From Streptomyces sp. HUAS 15-9 (GTDB lineage: Bacteria > Actinomycetota > Actinomycetes > Streptomycetales > Streptomycetaceae): 64,000 bases of DNA. The stretch spans positions 5,394,001 to 5,458,000 of the forward strand of contig NZ_CP106798.1 in the NCBI RefSeq assembly GCF_025642155.1. Direction: 5' to 3'. The translations under genes were made by a program, and so were the position numbers. The notes under the pieces were generated by a model. It was not told where the DNA came from. It did not search any database and saw nothing but the letters and a program-made list of their open reading frames with translations. Below are positions 42,138-50,625 of this stretch, piece by piece (the stretch's first letter is position 1; each line of letters begins with the position of its first letter).

Positions 42138-42773
42138 CTAGGCCGCCGTCTGCGCCCGCACCTGCCGCCTCGCCGACGCGGCCGCCAGCCTGCCCAGTGC
42201 CTCGTCACGGTCGCAGGAGTGGGCGCCCAGTGACACCTGGCGGGTGACGATCGACCGCTCCGCGCGCATCAGCCGCCAGCCGCGGCGCAGCAGGAACGGC
42301 ACCGACTTGCGGCCCTCCTTCAGGTCCCGCAGGAAGCGGCGCCGGAAGGTGGTGAACGGCCCGCGGTTCAGACACAGGGCGTCGGCCAGGAGGCCCAGCT
42401 CACGACAGCGCTCCACGATCTCGGCGGCGAAGATGCCCTCCGCGATGAACAGCGGGGTGCGCTCGATGCACAGCGTTTCCTCGCCGGTCCGCGCGCTTTG
42501 CGAGATGTCGTACACCGGTACGGTCGTCGATCCCGTGGCGCACAGCCGCGCGATGGCCTCGACCGCGACGTCCGCGTCCCAGGACAGCGGATGGTCCCAG
42601 TCGATGTCCGAACTCCCCTCCACCAGCGGCAGTGTCGGGTCGTCGCCCTCCTTGTAGAAGTCGTCGAGGCGCAGCACGGGAAGCCCGGAACGGGCGGCGA
42701 CGAGTGACTTGCCCGAGCCCGAGGGGCCGCACAGCAGCACCACACGGGCGGGAGACGGAGGATGAATGCTCAC
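42138..42773 (-). CDS. Uridine kinase-like P-loop kinase
   Basis: A 211-aa P-loop protein annotated as uridine kinase in related genomes. The Walker A motif GPSGSGKS is at residues 16-23. LRLDDFYKEGDDPTLP follows, where the Asp-Asp and Tyr match the uridine-binding segment of Udk, then WDHPLSWDADVAVEAI and FIAEGIFAAEI. It would phosphorylate uridine or cytidine. It lacks the palindrome seen before the other nucleoside genes. The GTG at 42773 is chosen because the domain begins ten residues later; the longer frame to 42848 overlaps a secreted protein's promoter region. Confidence 0.78.
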   Translation of the reverse strand: MSIHPPSPARVVLLCGPSGSGKSLVAARSGLPVLRLDDFYKEGDDPTLPLVEGSSDIDWDHPLSWDADVAVEAIARLCATGSTTVPVYDISQSARTGEETLCIERTPLFIAEGIFAAEIVERCRELGLLADALCLNRGPFTTFRRRFLRDLKEGRKSVPFLLRRGWRLMRAERSIVTRQVSLGAHSCDRDEALGRLAAASARRQVRAQTAA

Positions 42774-42922
42774 GGAACACCAGTTTGACGCATGGCAAGC
42801 GTCCTGCCGACCCCACGGGTCGGCTTTGGAACGTGCGTCACACAACAATTGAGTGTGCGTCGCGGCTCAACTACCCTCTGTGTCGACTCGATTACCTTGT
42901 GCACCGGAAGGCGGCACCAGCA

Positions 42923-43327
42923 ATGGCCCGACACGCGTCCCCCCACAACCCGACCGCGCGGCGCGCCCTGATCGCGCTCGCGACCGCCGGAGCGGCCCTG
43001 GGGGCGGGCGCGGCGACGGCGTCCGCCGCGGGCCCGCTCGTCGACTTGCCGTCGCGGTCCACCTCGCTCGGCAACGTCGACCCGGCGGAGGGCGCGCAGA
43101 GCCTGACCGGCACGCTGGGCTACGCCCTCGGCCCGGTCGCCGGCCTCAAGCCGAACCCCCTCGCGGGCACCGGCGCCGACCCGCTCGACAACGGAGTCGG
43201 CACCCAGCTCGCCGACTTCAAGCCCATCACCTCGAGGGCCCTGACCGGCCCGGTGGCACAGGCGGACTCCCTCGGCGCGGTACCCGTGGTGGGTCAGGCG
43301 ACGAAGCTGCTGGGCGGACTGGGCTGA
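42923..43327 (+). CDS. Small secreted protein, second in the window
   Basis: A 134-aa exported protein of unknown function. A basic N-terminus (MARHASPHNPTARR) and hydrophobic core (LIALATAGAALGAGAA) end at a signal peptidase site near ASAAGP. The mature part is Gly/Pro/Leu-rich without Cys and ends in QATKLLGGLG. It shares its composition and LGGL-type end with the secreted protein at 36625-36978 and may be a distant relative. GGAAGG lies 13 bases before the ATG at 42923. A terminator follows. Confidence 0.75.
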   Translation: MARHASPHNPTARRALIALATAGAALGAGAATASAAGPLVDLPSRSTSLGNVDPAEGAQSLTGTLGYALGPVAGLKPNPLAGTGADPLDNGVGTQLADFKPITSRALTGPVAQADSLGAVPVVGQATKLLGGLG

Positions 43328-43342
43328 CGTCTCCATGACGAG

Positions 43343-43384
43343 GAGAGCCGTGCCGCCCCCGGACGGAGGGGTGGCGCGGCTCTC
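43343..43384 (+). terminator. Terminator after second small secreted protein gene
   Basis: GAGAGCCGTGCCGCCCC and GGGGTGGCGCGGCTCTC form a 17-bp stem with two G-T wobbles. It lies 15 bases past the stop and also serves as the boundary to the leftward aldehyde dehydrogenase genes. Confidence 0.7.
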
Positions 43385-43419
43385 GGTCTGTGTGTGGGCT
43401 CAGTACGACTCGGCACGGC

Positions 43420-44346
43420 TCAGTACGACGAGCCCGAGGCGCCCAGTGATCCCGTCGGGTGCCAGACCGTCTTCGTCTCCAGGAACGCCGTCATGCGGTC
43501 GATGCCCGGCGTGGTCGAATAATCCACAGGCTGTGGACGAAGTACGCGCTTCAGGTTGTCGGCCGCCACGATCTCCAGCTCCTTCGCCAGGGTCTCGTCC
43601 GCGCCCGCGAGGTCGATCGCGTTGACGTCCTGGTGCGCGGCGAGCGGCGTGGCGATCTCCGCCGTACGGCCGGAGAGGACGTTGACGACACCGCCGGGCA
43701 GGTCGGAGGTGGCCAGCACCTCGCCCAGGGAGAGGGCCGGGAGCGGGGACTTCTCCGACGCCACGACCACCGCCGTGTTGCCCGTCGCGATCACCGGGGC
43801 GATCACCGAGACCAGACCGAGGAAGGACGACTCCTGGGGGGCCAGGACCGTGACCACGCCAGTCGGTTCGGGGGAGGAGAGGTTGAAGAACGGGCCCGCG
43901 ACCGGGTTGCCGCCGCCCACGACATGGGCGATCTTGTCGGTCCAGCCCGCGTACCACACCCAGCGGTCGATCGCGGCGTCCACCTGCGCCGCGGCCTTGG
44001 CCTTGGACAGGCCCTCCGCGTCGGCGACCTCCCGGACGAACTGCTCCTTGCGGCCCTCCAGCATCTCCGCGACGCGGTAGAGGATCTGGCCGCGGTTGTA
44101 CGCCGTCGCGCCGGACCAGGCACCGAACGCCTTGCGCGCCGCGACCACCGCGTCGCGGGCGTCCTTGCGCGACGAAAGCGGTGCGTTCGCCAGCCAGTTG
44201 CCCTTGCCCGCCGCGCCAGCGGCTGATGTCCGCGTCGTCACCTCGTACACCCGGCCGCTCTCGGAACGCGGGAACTTCCCGCCGACGTACAGCTTGTAGG
44301 TCTTGAAGACGGAGAGTCGCTCAGTCTTTTCGGTCTTGTCAGACAT
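43420..44346 (-). CDS. Truncated aldehyde dehydrogenase-like protein without catalytic Cys
   Basis: A 308-aa protein with the NAD-binding part of an aldehyde dehydrogenase (YKLYVGGKFPRSESGRVYEV, APLSSRKDARDAVVAARKAFGAW, NLSSPEPTGVVTVLAPQESSFLG). The catalytic domain is missing: there is no Cys anywhere in the protein and no GQxCCA segment. Its start overlaps the stop of the full-length dehydrogenase gene by eight bases, so the two are coupled and probably form a complex in which this chain is structural or regulatory. The C-terminus (ETKTVWHPTG) aligns with nothing catalytic. Conserved order with deoC suggests a role in acetaldehyde handling. Confidence 0.8.
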   Translation of the reverse strand: MSDKTEKTERLSVFKTYKLYVGGKFPRSESGRVYEVTTRTSAAGAAGKGNWLANAPLSSRKDARDAVVAARKAFGAWSGATAYNRGQILYRVAEMLEGRKEQFVREVADAEGLSKAKAAAQVDAAIDRWVWYAGWTDKIAHVVGGGNPVAGPFFNLSSPEPTGVVTVLAPQESSFLGLVSVIAPVIATGNTAVVVASEKSPLPALSLGEVLATSDLPGGVVNVLSGRTAEIATPLAAHQDVNAIDLAGADETLAKELEIVAADNLKRVLRPQPVDYSTTPGIDRMTAFLETKTVWHPTGSLGASGSSY

Positions 44347-45769
44347 CGAGGTACGCCTCCAGGCCGTGGCGGCCGCCCTCGCGGCCGAAGCCCGACTCCT
44401 TGTAGCCGCCGAAGGGCGAGGTCGGGTCGAACTTGTTGAACGTGTTGGACCAGACGACGCCCGCACGGAGCTTGCCGGCCACGGCGAGGATCCGCGAACC
44501 CTTCTCCGTCCAGATGCCCGCCGACAGGCCGTACTGCGTGTTGTTGGCCTTGGCGACGGCCTCGTCGGGCGTACGGAAGGTGAGGACCGACAGCACCGGG
44601 CCGAAGATCTCGTCGCGGGCGACGGTGTGCGCCTGGGTGACGTTCGTGAACAGCGTCGGGGCGAACCAGTAGCCGGAGGTCGGCAGTTCGCAGGCCGGGG
44701 ACCAGCGCTCGGCGCCCTCCGCCTCGCCCTGCTCGACGAGCGTGGTGATGCGGGAGAGCTGCTCGGCGGAGTTGATCGCGCCGATGTCGGTGTTCTTGTC
44801 CAGCGGGTCGCCGAGGCGCAGCGTGGCCAGGCGGCGCTTGAGGGAGTCCAGCAGCTCGTCGTGGATCGACTCCTGGACGAGGAGCCGGCTGCCCGCGCAG
44901 CACACCTGGCCCTGGTTGAAGAAGATGCCGGTCACGATGCCCTCGACGGCCTGGTCGATCGGGGCGTCGTCGAAGACGATGTTGGCGCCCTTGCCGCCCA
45001 GTTCGAGGGTGAGCTTCTTCTGGGTGCCGGCGACCGTGCGGGCGATCTCCTTGCCCACGGCGGTGGAGCCGGTGAAGGCGACCTTGTTCACGTCCGGGTG
45101 CGCGACCAGCGCCGCGCCCGCGTCGCCGTACCCCGGAAGGATGTTGACGACGCCCTTGGGCAGGCCCGCCTGGCGGCAGATGTCCGCGAAGAACAGCGCC
45201 GACAGGGGCGTGGTCTCGGCCGGCTTGAGGACGACCGTGTTGCCGGTCGCCAGCGCCGGGGCGATCTTCCACGCCAGCATCAGCAGCGGGAAGTTCCAGG
45301 GGATGACCTGGCCCGCGACGCCCAGCGGACGCGGGTCGGCACCGAAGCCGGCGTGGTCGAGCTTGTCCGCCCAGCCCGCGTAGTAGAAGAAGTGCGCGGC
45401 GACCAGGGGGAGGTCGGCGTCGCGGGTCTCCTTGATCGGCTTGCCGTTGTCCAGCGTCTCCAGGACGGCCAGCTCGCGGCTGCGCTCCTGGATGATCCGC
45501 GCGATGCGGAACAGGTACTTGGCGCGCTCGGAGCCGGGCAGCGCGGACCACTTCTCGAACGCCTTGCGGGCGGCCCTGACCGCGCGGTCGACATCCGCCT
45601 CGCCGGCCTGGGCGACCTCGGAGAGGACCTCCTCGGTCGACGGGCTGACCGTCTTGAAGACCTTGCCGTCGGCGGCCTCGGTGAACTCGCCGTCGATGAA
45701 CAGGCCGTACGAGGGCGCGATGTCGACGACCGAGCGGGACTCGGGTGCGGGTGCGTAATCGAAAGCCAT
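44339..45769 (-). CDS. Aldehyde dehydrogenase (NAD-dependent), deoC-linked
   Basis: A complete 476-aa aldehyde dehydrogenase. The catalytic Cys is in FFNQGQVCCAGSR, the general base Glu in TLELGGKGAN, the Asn in IPWNFPLLM and NAD contacts in FTGSTAVGKEIA. DeoC, encoded six bases upstream, releases acetaldehyde from deoxyribose 5-phosphate, so acetaldehyde oxidation to acetate is the likely job; the substrate is inferred from context only. The ATG at 45769 starts MAFDYAPAPESRSV. It overlaps the truncated homolog downstream. Confidence 0.9.
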   Translation of the reverse strand: MAFDYAPAPESRSVVDIAPSYGLFIDGEFTEAADGKVFKTVSPSTEEVLSEVAQAGEADVDRAVRAARKAFEKWSALPGSERAKYLFRIARIIQERSRELAVLETLDNGKPIKETRDADLPLVAAHFFYYAGWADKLDHAGFGADPRPLGVAGQVIPWNFPLLMLAWKIAPALATGNTVVLKPAETTPLSALFFADICRQAGLPKGVVNILPGYGDAGAALVAHPDVNKVAFTGSTAVGKEIARTVAGTQKKLTLELGGKGANIVFDDAPIDQAVEGIVTGIFFNQGQVCCAGSRLLVQESIHDELLDSLKRRLATLRLGDPLDKNTDIGAINSAEQLSRITTLVEQGEAEGAERWSPACELPTSGYWFAPTLFTNVTQAHTVARDEIFGPVLSVLTFRTPDEAVAKANNTQYGLSAGIWTEKGSRILAVAGKLRAGVVWSNTFNKFDPTSPFGGYKESGFGREGGRHGLEAYLDV

Positions 45770-45775
45770 GGGGGA

Positions 45776-46741
45776 TCAGTCCACCGTCACGTAGTCGGGG
45801 CCGGAGTAGCGGCCGGTGGCCAGCTTCTGGCGCTGCATCAGCAGGTCGTTCAGCAGCGAGGAGGCGCCGAACCGGAACCAGTGGTTGTCCAGCCAGTCCT
45901 CGCCGACGGTCTCGTTGACCAGGACCAGGAACTTGATGGCGTCCTTGGTGGTGCGGATGCCGCCGGCGGGCTTCACGCCGATCTGGATGCCGGTCTGGGC
46001 ACGGAAGTCGCGGACGGCCTCCAGCATGAGGAGGGTGTTCGCGGGGGTCGCGTTGACGCCGACCTTGCCGGTCGAGGTCTTGATGAAGTCGGCCCCGGCC
46101 AGCATCCCGAGCCAGCTCGCCCGGCGGATGTTGTCGTACGTGGACAGCTCGCCGGTCTCGAAGATGACCTTCAGGCGGGCGGACGTCCCGCAGGTCTCCT
46201 TCACGGCGGTGATCTCGTCGTACACCTTCATGTAGTGGCCCGCGAGGAACGCCCCGCGGTCGATGACCATGTCGATCTCGTCGGCGCCCGCGGCGACGGC
46301 GTCACGCACGTCGGCCAGCTTCACGTCGAGGGCGGCGCGGCCGGCCGGGAAGGCGGTGGCGACCGAGGCGACCTTGACGTCCGGAACTCCGCCGGCGGCA
46401 AGGATCGCCTCCTTGGCGACGGCCACCATGTCGGGGTAGACGCACACGGCCGCCGTGGTCGGGGTCGTACGGTCCGTCGGGTCGGGATGGACCGCCTTGG
46501 CGCCGAGGGCCCGGACCTTGCCCGGGGTGTCCGCGCCTTCCAGCGTCGTCAGGTCGACCATCGAGATGGCGAGGTCGATGGCGTACGCCTTCGCGGTGGT
46601 TTTGATGGAGCGGGTGCCGAGGGAGGCGGCGCGCGCCTCCAGGCCCACCGCGTCGACGCCGGGCAGCCCATGGAGGAAGCGGCGCAGCGTGCTGTCGGAC
46701 GCGGTGACGTCAGCGAGGGCAGCGGGTGCAGTAATGGGCAT
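45776..46741 (-). CDS. deoC: Deoxyribose-phosphate aldolase
   Basis: Splits 2-deoxyribose 5-phosphate into glyceraldehyde 3-phosphate and acetaldehyde. The protein has 321 aa, the long type with an N-terminal extension of about 65 residues before the TIM barrel. The Schiff-base Lys is in GADFIKTSTGKVGVNATP, with EIDMVIDRGAF and GVKPAGGIRT marking the other catalytic strands. The ATG at 46741 is used; an in-frame GTG at 46747 would sit closer to a leaderless start. An exact regulon palindrome lies 19 bp upstream. It heads an operon with two aldehyde dehydrogenase genes. Confidence 0.93.
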   Translation of the reverse strand: MPITAPAALADVTASDSTLRRFLHGLPGVDAVGLEARAASLGTRSIKTTAKAYAIDLAISMVDLTTLEGADTPGKVRALGAKAVHPDPTDRTTPTTAAVCVYPDMVAVAKEAILAAGGVPDVKVASVATAFPAGRAALDVKLADVRDAVAAGADEIDMVIDRGAFLAGHYMKVYDEITAVKETCGTSARLKVIFETGELSTYDNIRRASWLGMLAGADFIKTSTGKVGVNATPANTLLMLEAVRDFRAQTGIQIGVKPAGGIRTTKDAIKFLVLVNETVGEDWLDNHWFRFGASSLLNDLLMQRQKLATGRYSGPDYVTVD

Positions 46742-46757
46742 GGTCACCAGACGAGCA

Positions 46758-46772
46758 TATCTACGCGCGTAG
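46758..46772 (-). promoter_or_regulatory. Exact nucleoside-regulon palindrome overlapping the deoC -10 box
   Basis: Perfect CTACGCGCGTAG (46761-46772). Read leftward, its last three bases are the start of TAGATA (46763-46758), a good -10 hexamer about 17 bases before the deoC ATG. A bound protein here would block polymerase. Confidence 0.75.
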
Positions 46773-46854
46773 CGGCTGTATACCCCCGGGTGCTCATCGT
46801 GTGCTTCGCGACCACGTATGAGCACGATCGGCGGCGTCGGGCAGAATCGGGAGC

Positions 46855-47543
46855 ATGACGACCCCGGACCACCAGTCACCCGCGCCACAGCCTCCGGTGC
46901 CCACCGCGAAGGACCGGATCTACCGCTCGCCCATGGGGATCGCGGGCGGTGTGATGCTGCTCGCCATCGTCTTCTGGCTCGGCGTCGACGCGCTGACCAG
47001 GGGGCACGGCCACACGCCCTGGCTGGCGCTGGCCACGCTGATCCTGCTGATCCCGCTGGTGGTCGCCTTCACCCTGCGCCCGGCCGTGTTCGCCAACGAG
47101 GACCGGATCCGCATCCGCAACCCCCTCCGCGTGATCACCGTGCCCTGGGGCGAGGTCGCCGCCCTGCGTTCCGGATACTCCAACGAGGTCGTCGCCAAGT
47201 CCGGTACCAAGTACCAGCTCTGGGCCGTCCCCGTCTCCCTCCGGGCCCGTAAGAAGGCCGCGCGACACCAGGACCGGGCCGCCACGGAGGCGCGCGGGGC
47301 GGCAGACCGGGGGCGTCGGCGCGCGGCGGCCTCGGCTTCGGCGGGGCGCGCGACAGCGTCGCTGCGAGCGGCCCGACCCGCGCGCAGACCGACCAGGTCA
47401 TGGACGACCTCCGTCAGCTCCAGGAGAGCCACGAGCAGGCGGAGACGGCACAGGGCGAGATCACGGTCCGCTGGGCGTACGAGATCGCGGCGCCCGCGGT
47501 GGCCGGGGCGGTGCTGCTGGTGATCCTGCTGGCGGTGTGGTGA
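46855..47543 (+). pseudogene. PH-domain-like membrane protein, one apparent frameshift
   Basis: A membrane protein with two N-terminal helices (IAGGVMLLAIVFWLGVDAL and ALATLILLIPLVVAFTL) followed by a bacterial PH-like domain (RIRIRNPLRVITVPWGEVAAL). After ARHQDRAATEARG the frame changes. The natural continuation (GGLGFGGARDSVAASGPTRA, QVMDDLRQLQESHEQA, then a C-terminal helix AGAVLLVILLAVW) is in the next frame and stops at 47543, while the uncorrected frame turns into Arg-rich nonsense to 47523. Adding one G to the G4 run at 47296-47299 restores about 229 aa. It is divergent from deoC. Confidence 0.78.
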
Positions 47544-47594
47544 GCCGACGGCGGGCTTGAGGGTTCACAGCGACATGGCCGCGGCCGGTCCGGT

Positions 47595-48824
47595 TCAGGG
47601 CGCGCTCGGCCACACCAGCAGCATGTACGCGCCGCAGTACGCCGAGACCGCCACTGCCGCCGTCAGCGCCAGCGCACGGTGGCGCCGGGAGGCGCGGGAC
47701 AGATGCAGGGCGAGCGGGAGGAGCAGTGGGAAGGCGGGGAGCAGGAAGCGGGCGCGCGGGAAGTAGACGCCGCCGCTGCCCAGGGCGATCGTCAGCAGGA
47801 CGCCGGTGAACACCAGCAGCGGCAGCGGCTGCCGGTCCCACACCGACAGCGCGAACAGCACGGCGGACACCAGCAGCGTGACGGTCACCATGATCAGGAA
47901 CAGCTCGGGTGTGGAGTCCCGCCCGAACAGCTCCCGCAGCCGGCGCAGGGTCTCCCGGCCGCCGTCCAGCTCGTTGTGCCACAGCCGCTGTACGGCGAAA
48001 TAGCCGCCCCAGCGGCCCAGGCGCAGGCCCACCCAGCCGACGTACGCGCACCAGCCCAGCGGAGCCAGCAGGGCGCCCGCGAGCGCACGGGCCGAGAAGC
48101 CGCGGCGCAGGGCGAGCAGCGCGGCGACGGCGACCGCGGCCGCCACCGCGACACCGGTCGGCCGGGTCAGCCCGGCCAGACACGCGCCCGCACCGGCCCA
48201 CAGCCAGCGCCGGCCGAGCACCGCGTACAGCGTCCAGGCCGCGAACGCCGTGAACGGCGACTCGGTGTACCCCATCCACTGCACCAGCCCGACCGGAAAC
48301 GCGGCCCACAGCGTGGTGAGCAGGATCCCGACCCGGCGGCCGTGCAACCGCTCGCCCACCGCGAACACGCCCCAGGCCGCGAGGAACGAGGCGACGACCG
48401 CGATGCCCAGCCCGGTACTGGCCCGGCTGCCGGGCGTGACGGCGGCGACGGCCTTCACCAGCAGCGGGTAGAGCGGGAAGAAGGCGAGGTTGTTCGAGTC
48501 GTACGCGGTGCCCAGCACGCGCGCGTACCCGTGGTCCGCGATCCCGAGGTACCAGCGGGCGTCCCACTGCGTCGCCAGCATGGGCCAGATGCCGTGATGC
48601 CGGCGGTGCGCCCACAGGGCGAGGAACAGCAGCCCCGTGAGCCGTACGGCGAGAAAGGCGCCGAGGGCGGGAGCCGCGAGCCGGAGGCTGCGCGCCAGCC
48701 GTGGTCGGCCGGGGTTCGGGGTGGGGGGTCGCCGGCTGCCCGGGATGTGCCCGCGAGGGGCGGTGTCGGGGGCGGTGGAGGACACGGCGGCGGCTCCGGT
48801 GCTCGGCGGGCGGTACCGGTTCAC
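47595..48824 (-). CDS. PIG-V/GT-C type mannosyltransferase-like membrane protein
   Basis: A 409-aa multi-pass membrane protein with about ten hydrophobic segments. A Pro-rich N-terminal tail precedes the first helix (LGAFLAVRLTGLLFLALWA). The first external loop has WDARWYLGIADHGY, containing the acidic catalytic motif of GT-C transferases, then NNLAFFPLYPLLV and YTESPFTAFAAW, which match PIG-V-like mannosyltransferases. It would use polyprenyl-phosphate mannose to modify an envelope glycan or protein. The GTG at 48824 follows GGGGGA. A strong terminator separates it from the phosphomutase gene upstream. Confidence 0.82.
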   Translation of the reverse strand: MNRYRPPSTGAAAVSSTAPDTAPRGHIPGSRRPPTPNPGRPRLARSLRLAAPALGAFLAVRLTGLLFLALWAHRRHHGIWPMLATQWDARWYLGIADHGYARVLGTAYDSNNLAFFPLYPLLVKAVAAVTPGSRASTGLGIAVVASFLAAWGVFAVGERLHGRRVGILLTTLWAAFPVGLVQWMGYTESPFTAFAAWTLYAVLGRRWLWAGAGACLAGLTRPTGVAVAAAVAVAALLALRRGFSARALAGALLAPLGWCAYVGWVGLRLGRWGGYFAVQRLWHNELDGGRETLRRLRELFGRDSTPELFLIMVTVTLLVSAVLFALSVWDRQPLPLLVFTGVLLTIALGSGGVYFPRARFLLPAFPLLLPLALHLSRASRRHRALALTAAVAVSAYCGAYMLLVWPSAP

Positions 48825-48879
48825 CGTCCCCCGGGGGCGCGGCCGGGTACGGAGCGTGCGTCAGCTGTCGCCGCTAAAT

Positions 48880-48921
48880 CACCCGATGGGGTGCCCCCGG
48901 CCAGGGGCACCCCATCGGGTG
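48880..48921 (-). terminator. Long perfect hairpin terminator of the sugar phosphomutase gene
   Basis: An 18-bp perfect stem (48880-48897 with 48904-48921) and 6-nt loop (CGGCCA), 43 bases past the stop of the leftward phosphomutase gene. Confidence 0.85.
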
Positions 48922-48963
48922 GAACAGGCGTGGCGCCAAGGGCCGCGGCCGCGGCTCCGCGGC

Positions 48964-50595
48964 TCAGATGCCGGCGGCCGCGGACAGGTCCCGCTTGATG
49001 GCGTCGAGCAGGTCGGCCGCCCGGGCACGGGCGGCCGGCAGGTCCGCGTGCGCGGCGACCGGCACGACGACCTCCAGGTAGCACTTCAGCTTGGGCTCGG
49101 TGCCGCTGGGGCGGGCGATCACGCGGGCCCCGTCGAGGGTGTAGCGCAGGCCGTCGGTGGGTGGCAGCGTCTCCGTGCCCTTGGTGAGGTCCTCGGCCCT
49201 GGTGACGGCCAGACCGGCGAGCTCGGTCGGCGGCTGCTCGCGGAGCCGGCGCATCGCGTCGGCGATGACCGACAGGTCCTGCACCCGCACCGCGAGCTGG
49301 TCGGTGGCGTGCAGGCCGTGCTCCATGGCCAGGTCGTCGAGCAGGTCGAGGAGGGTACGGCCCTCCTCCTTCAGCTCGGAGGCCAGCTCGGTGATCAGGA
49401 GCGCCGCCGTGATGCCGTCCTTGTCGCGGACGCCGTCCGGGTCGACGCAGTAGCCGAGCGCCTCCTCGTACCCGTAGCGCAGCCCGTCCACCCGGGCGAT
49501 CCACTTGAAGCCGGTGAGGGTCTCCTCGTACGGCAGCCCCGCCCTCTCGGCGATCCGGCCGAGCAGGGAGGAGGAGACGATCGACTCGGCGAAGGTGCCG
49601 CGGGCGCCGCGCCGTACGAGGTGGGCGGCGAGGAGGGAGCCGACCTCGTCGCCACGGAGCATGCGCCACTCGCCGGCGTCCCGCACGGCGACGGCACAGC
49701 GGTCGGCGTCGGGGTCGTTGGCGATGACGAGGTCGGGCTCGGTCGCGCGGGCCCTGGCGAAGGAGAGGTCCATCGCCCCCGGCTCCTCCGGGTTGGGGAA
49801 GGCGACGGTCGGGAAGTCCGGGTCCGGCTCGGCCTGCTCGGCGACTAGGGCGGGCTCCGGGAACCCGGCGCGGGCGAAGGCGGCGAGGAGCACGTCCTTG
49901 CCGACGCCGTGCATCGCCGTGTAGACGGTACGGGCGCTGCGCGGGGAGCCCTCGGCGAGTACGGCGTCGGTACGGGCGAGATAGGCCTCGAGGACGGCGT
50001 CGTCGAGGATCTCCCAGCCCGCGTCCGGACGCGGGACGTCGTCCAGCGAGACGATCGCGTCGATCTCGGCGGCGATCTCGGCGTCGGCGGGCGGGACGAT
50101 CTGCGATCCGTCGCCGAGGTAGACCTTGTAGCCGTTGTCGCGGGGCGGGTTGTGGCTGGCGGTGACCTCCACGCCGGCGACCGCGCCGAGGTGCCTTATC
50201 GCGAAGGCGAGGACGGGAGTGGGGAGCGGGCGGGGCAGTACGGCGGCGCGCAGCCCGGCGCCCGTCATGACGGCGGCGGTGTCGCGGGCGAAGTCGGCGG
50301 ACTTGTGCCGGGCGTCGTAGCCGACGACGACGAGGCCGCCGCCCTGGCCCTGCTTCTTCAGATAGGCGGCGAGACCCGCGGCCGCCCTGATGACGACGGA
50401 CCGGTTCATCCGCATGGGCCCGGCGCCCAGTTCGCCTCTCAGGCCCGCGGTACCGAACTGGAGGGTGCCGCTGAAGCGCGCGGCGAGCTCGGTGACGTTC
50501 CCGGTGCCGATCAGCTCGGTGAGTTCGTCACGGGTGTCCGTGTCGGGGTCCTCGGCGAGCCACGCCTTGGCCCGGGCGATGAGATCGTCGTGCAC
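48964..50595 (-). CDS. Alpha-D-phosphohexomutase family enzyme, likely phosphopentomutase
   Basis: A 543-aa phosphosugar mutase. The phosphoserine loop is TASHNPPRDNGYK, the metal-binding loop NDPDADRCA, the sugar-specificity loop in GYEEALGYCVD and the phosphate-binding RPSGTEPKLK. Homologs are called phosphomannomutase. But the PGM2-like length and the place between purine nucleoside phosphorylase and deoC suggest it interconverts (deoxy)ribose 1- and 5-phosphate, the missing step of the pathway, since no classical DeoB is seen here. This is inference. The GTG at 50595 starts MHDDLIARAKAW. There is no regulon palindrome directly in front. Confidence 0.86.
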   Translation of the reverse strand: MHDDLIARAKAWLAEDPDTDTRDELTELIGTGNVTELAARFSGTLQFGTAGLRGELGAGPMRMNRSVVIRAAAGLAAYLKKQGQGGGLVVVGYDARHKSADFARDTAAVMTGAGLRAAVLPRPLPTPVLAFAIRHLGAVAGVEVTASHNPPRDNGYKVYLGDGSQIVPPADAEIAAEIDAIVSLDDVPRPDAGWEILDDAVLEAYLARTDAVLAEGSPRSARTVYTAMHGVGKDVLLAAFARAGFPEPALVAEQAEPDPDFPTVAFPNPEEPGAMDLSFARARATEPDLVIANDPDADRCAVAVRDAGEWRMLRGDEVGSLLAAHLVRRGARGTFAESIVSSSLLGRIAERAGLPYEETLTGFKWIARVDGLRYGYEEALGYCVDPDGVRDKDGITAALLITELASELKEEGRTLLDLLDDLAMEHGLHATDQLAVRVQDLSVIADAMRRLREQPPTELAGLAVTRAEDLTKGTETLPPTDGLRYTLDGARVIARPSGTEPKLKCYLEVVVPVAAHADLPAARARAADLLDAIKRDLSAAAGI

Positions 50596-50625
50596 GTCGG
50601 GTCAACCTCTCATGTATGTCGATGT

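Noticed and set aside
48508..48522. CACGCGCGTAC, similar to the nucleoside-regulon palindrome
   Set aside because: It lacks the outer CT/AG pairs and lies inside the coding part of the mannosyltransferase-like gene.
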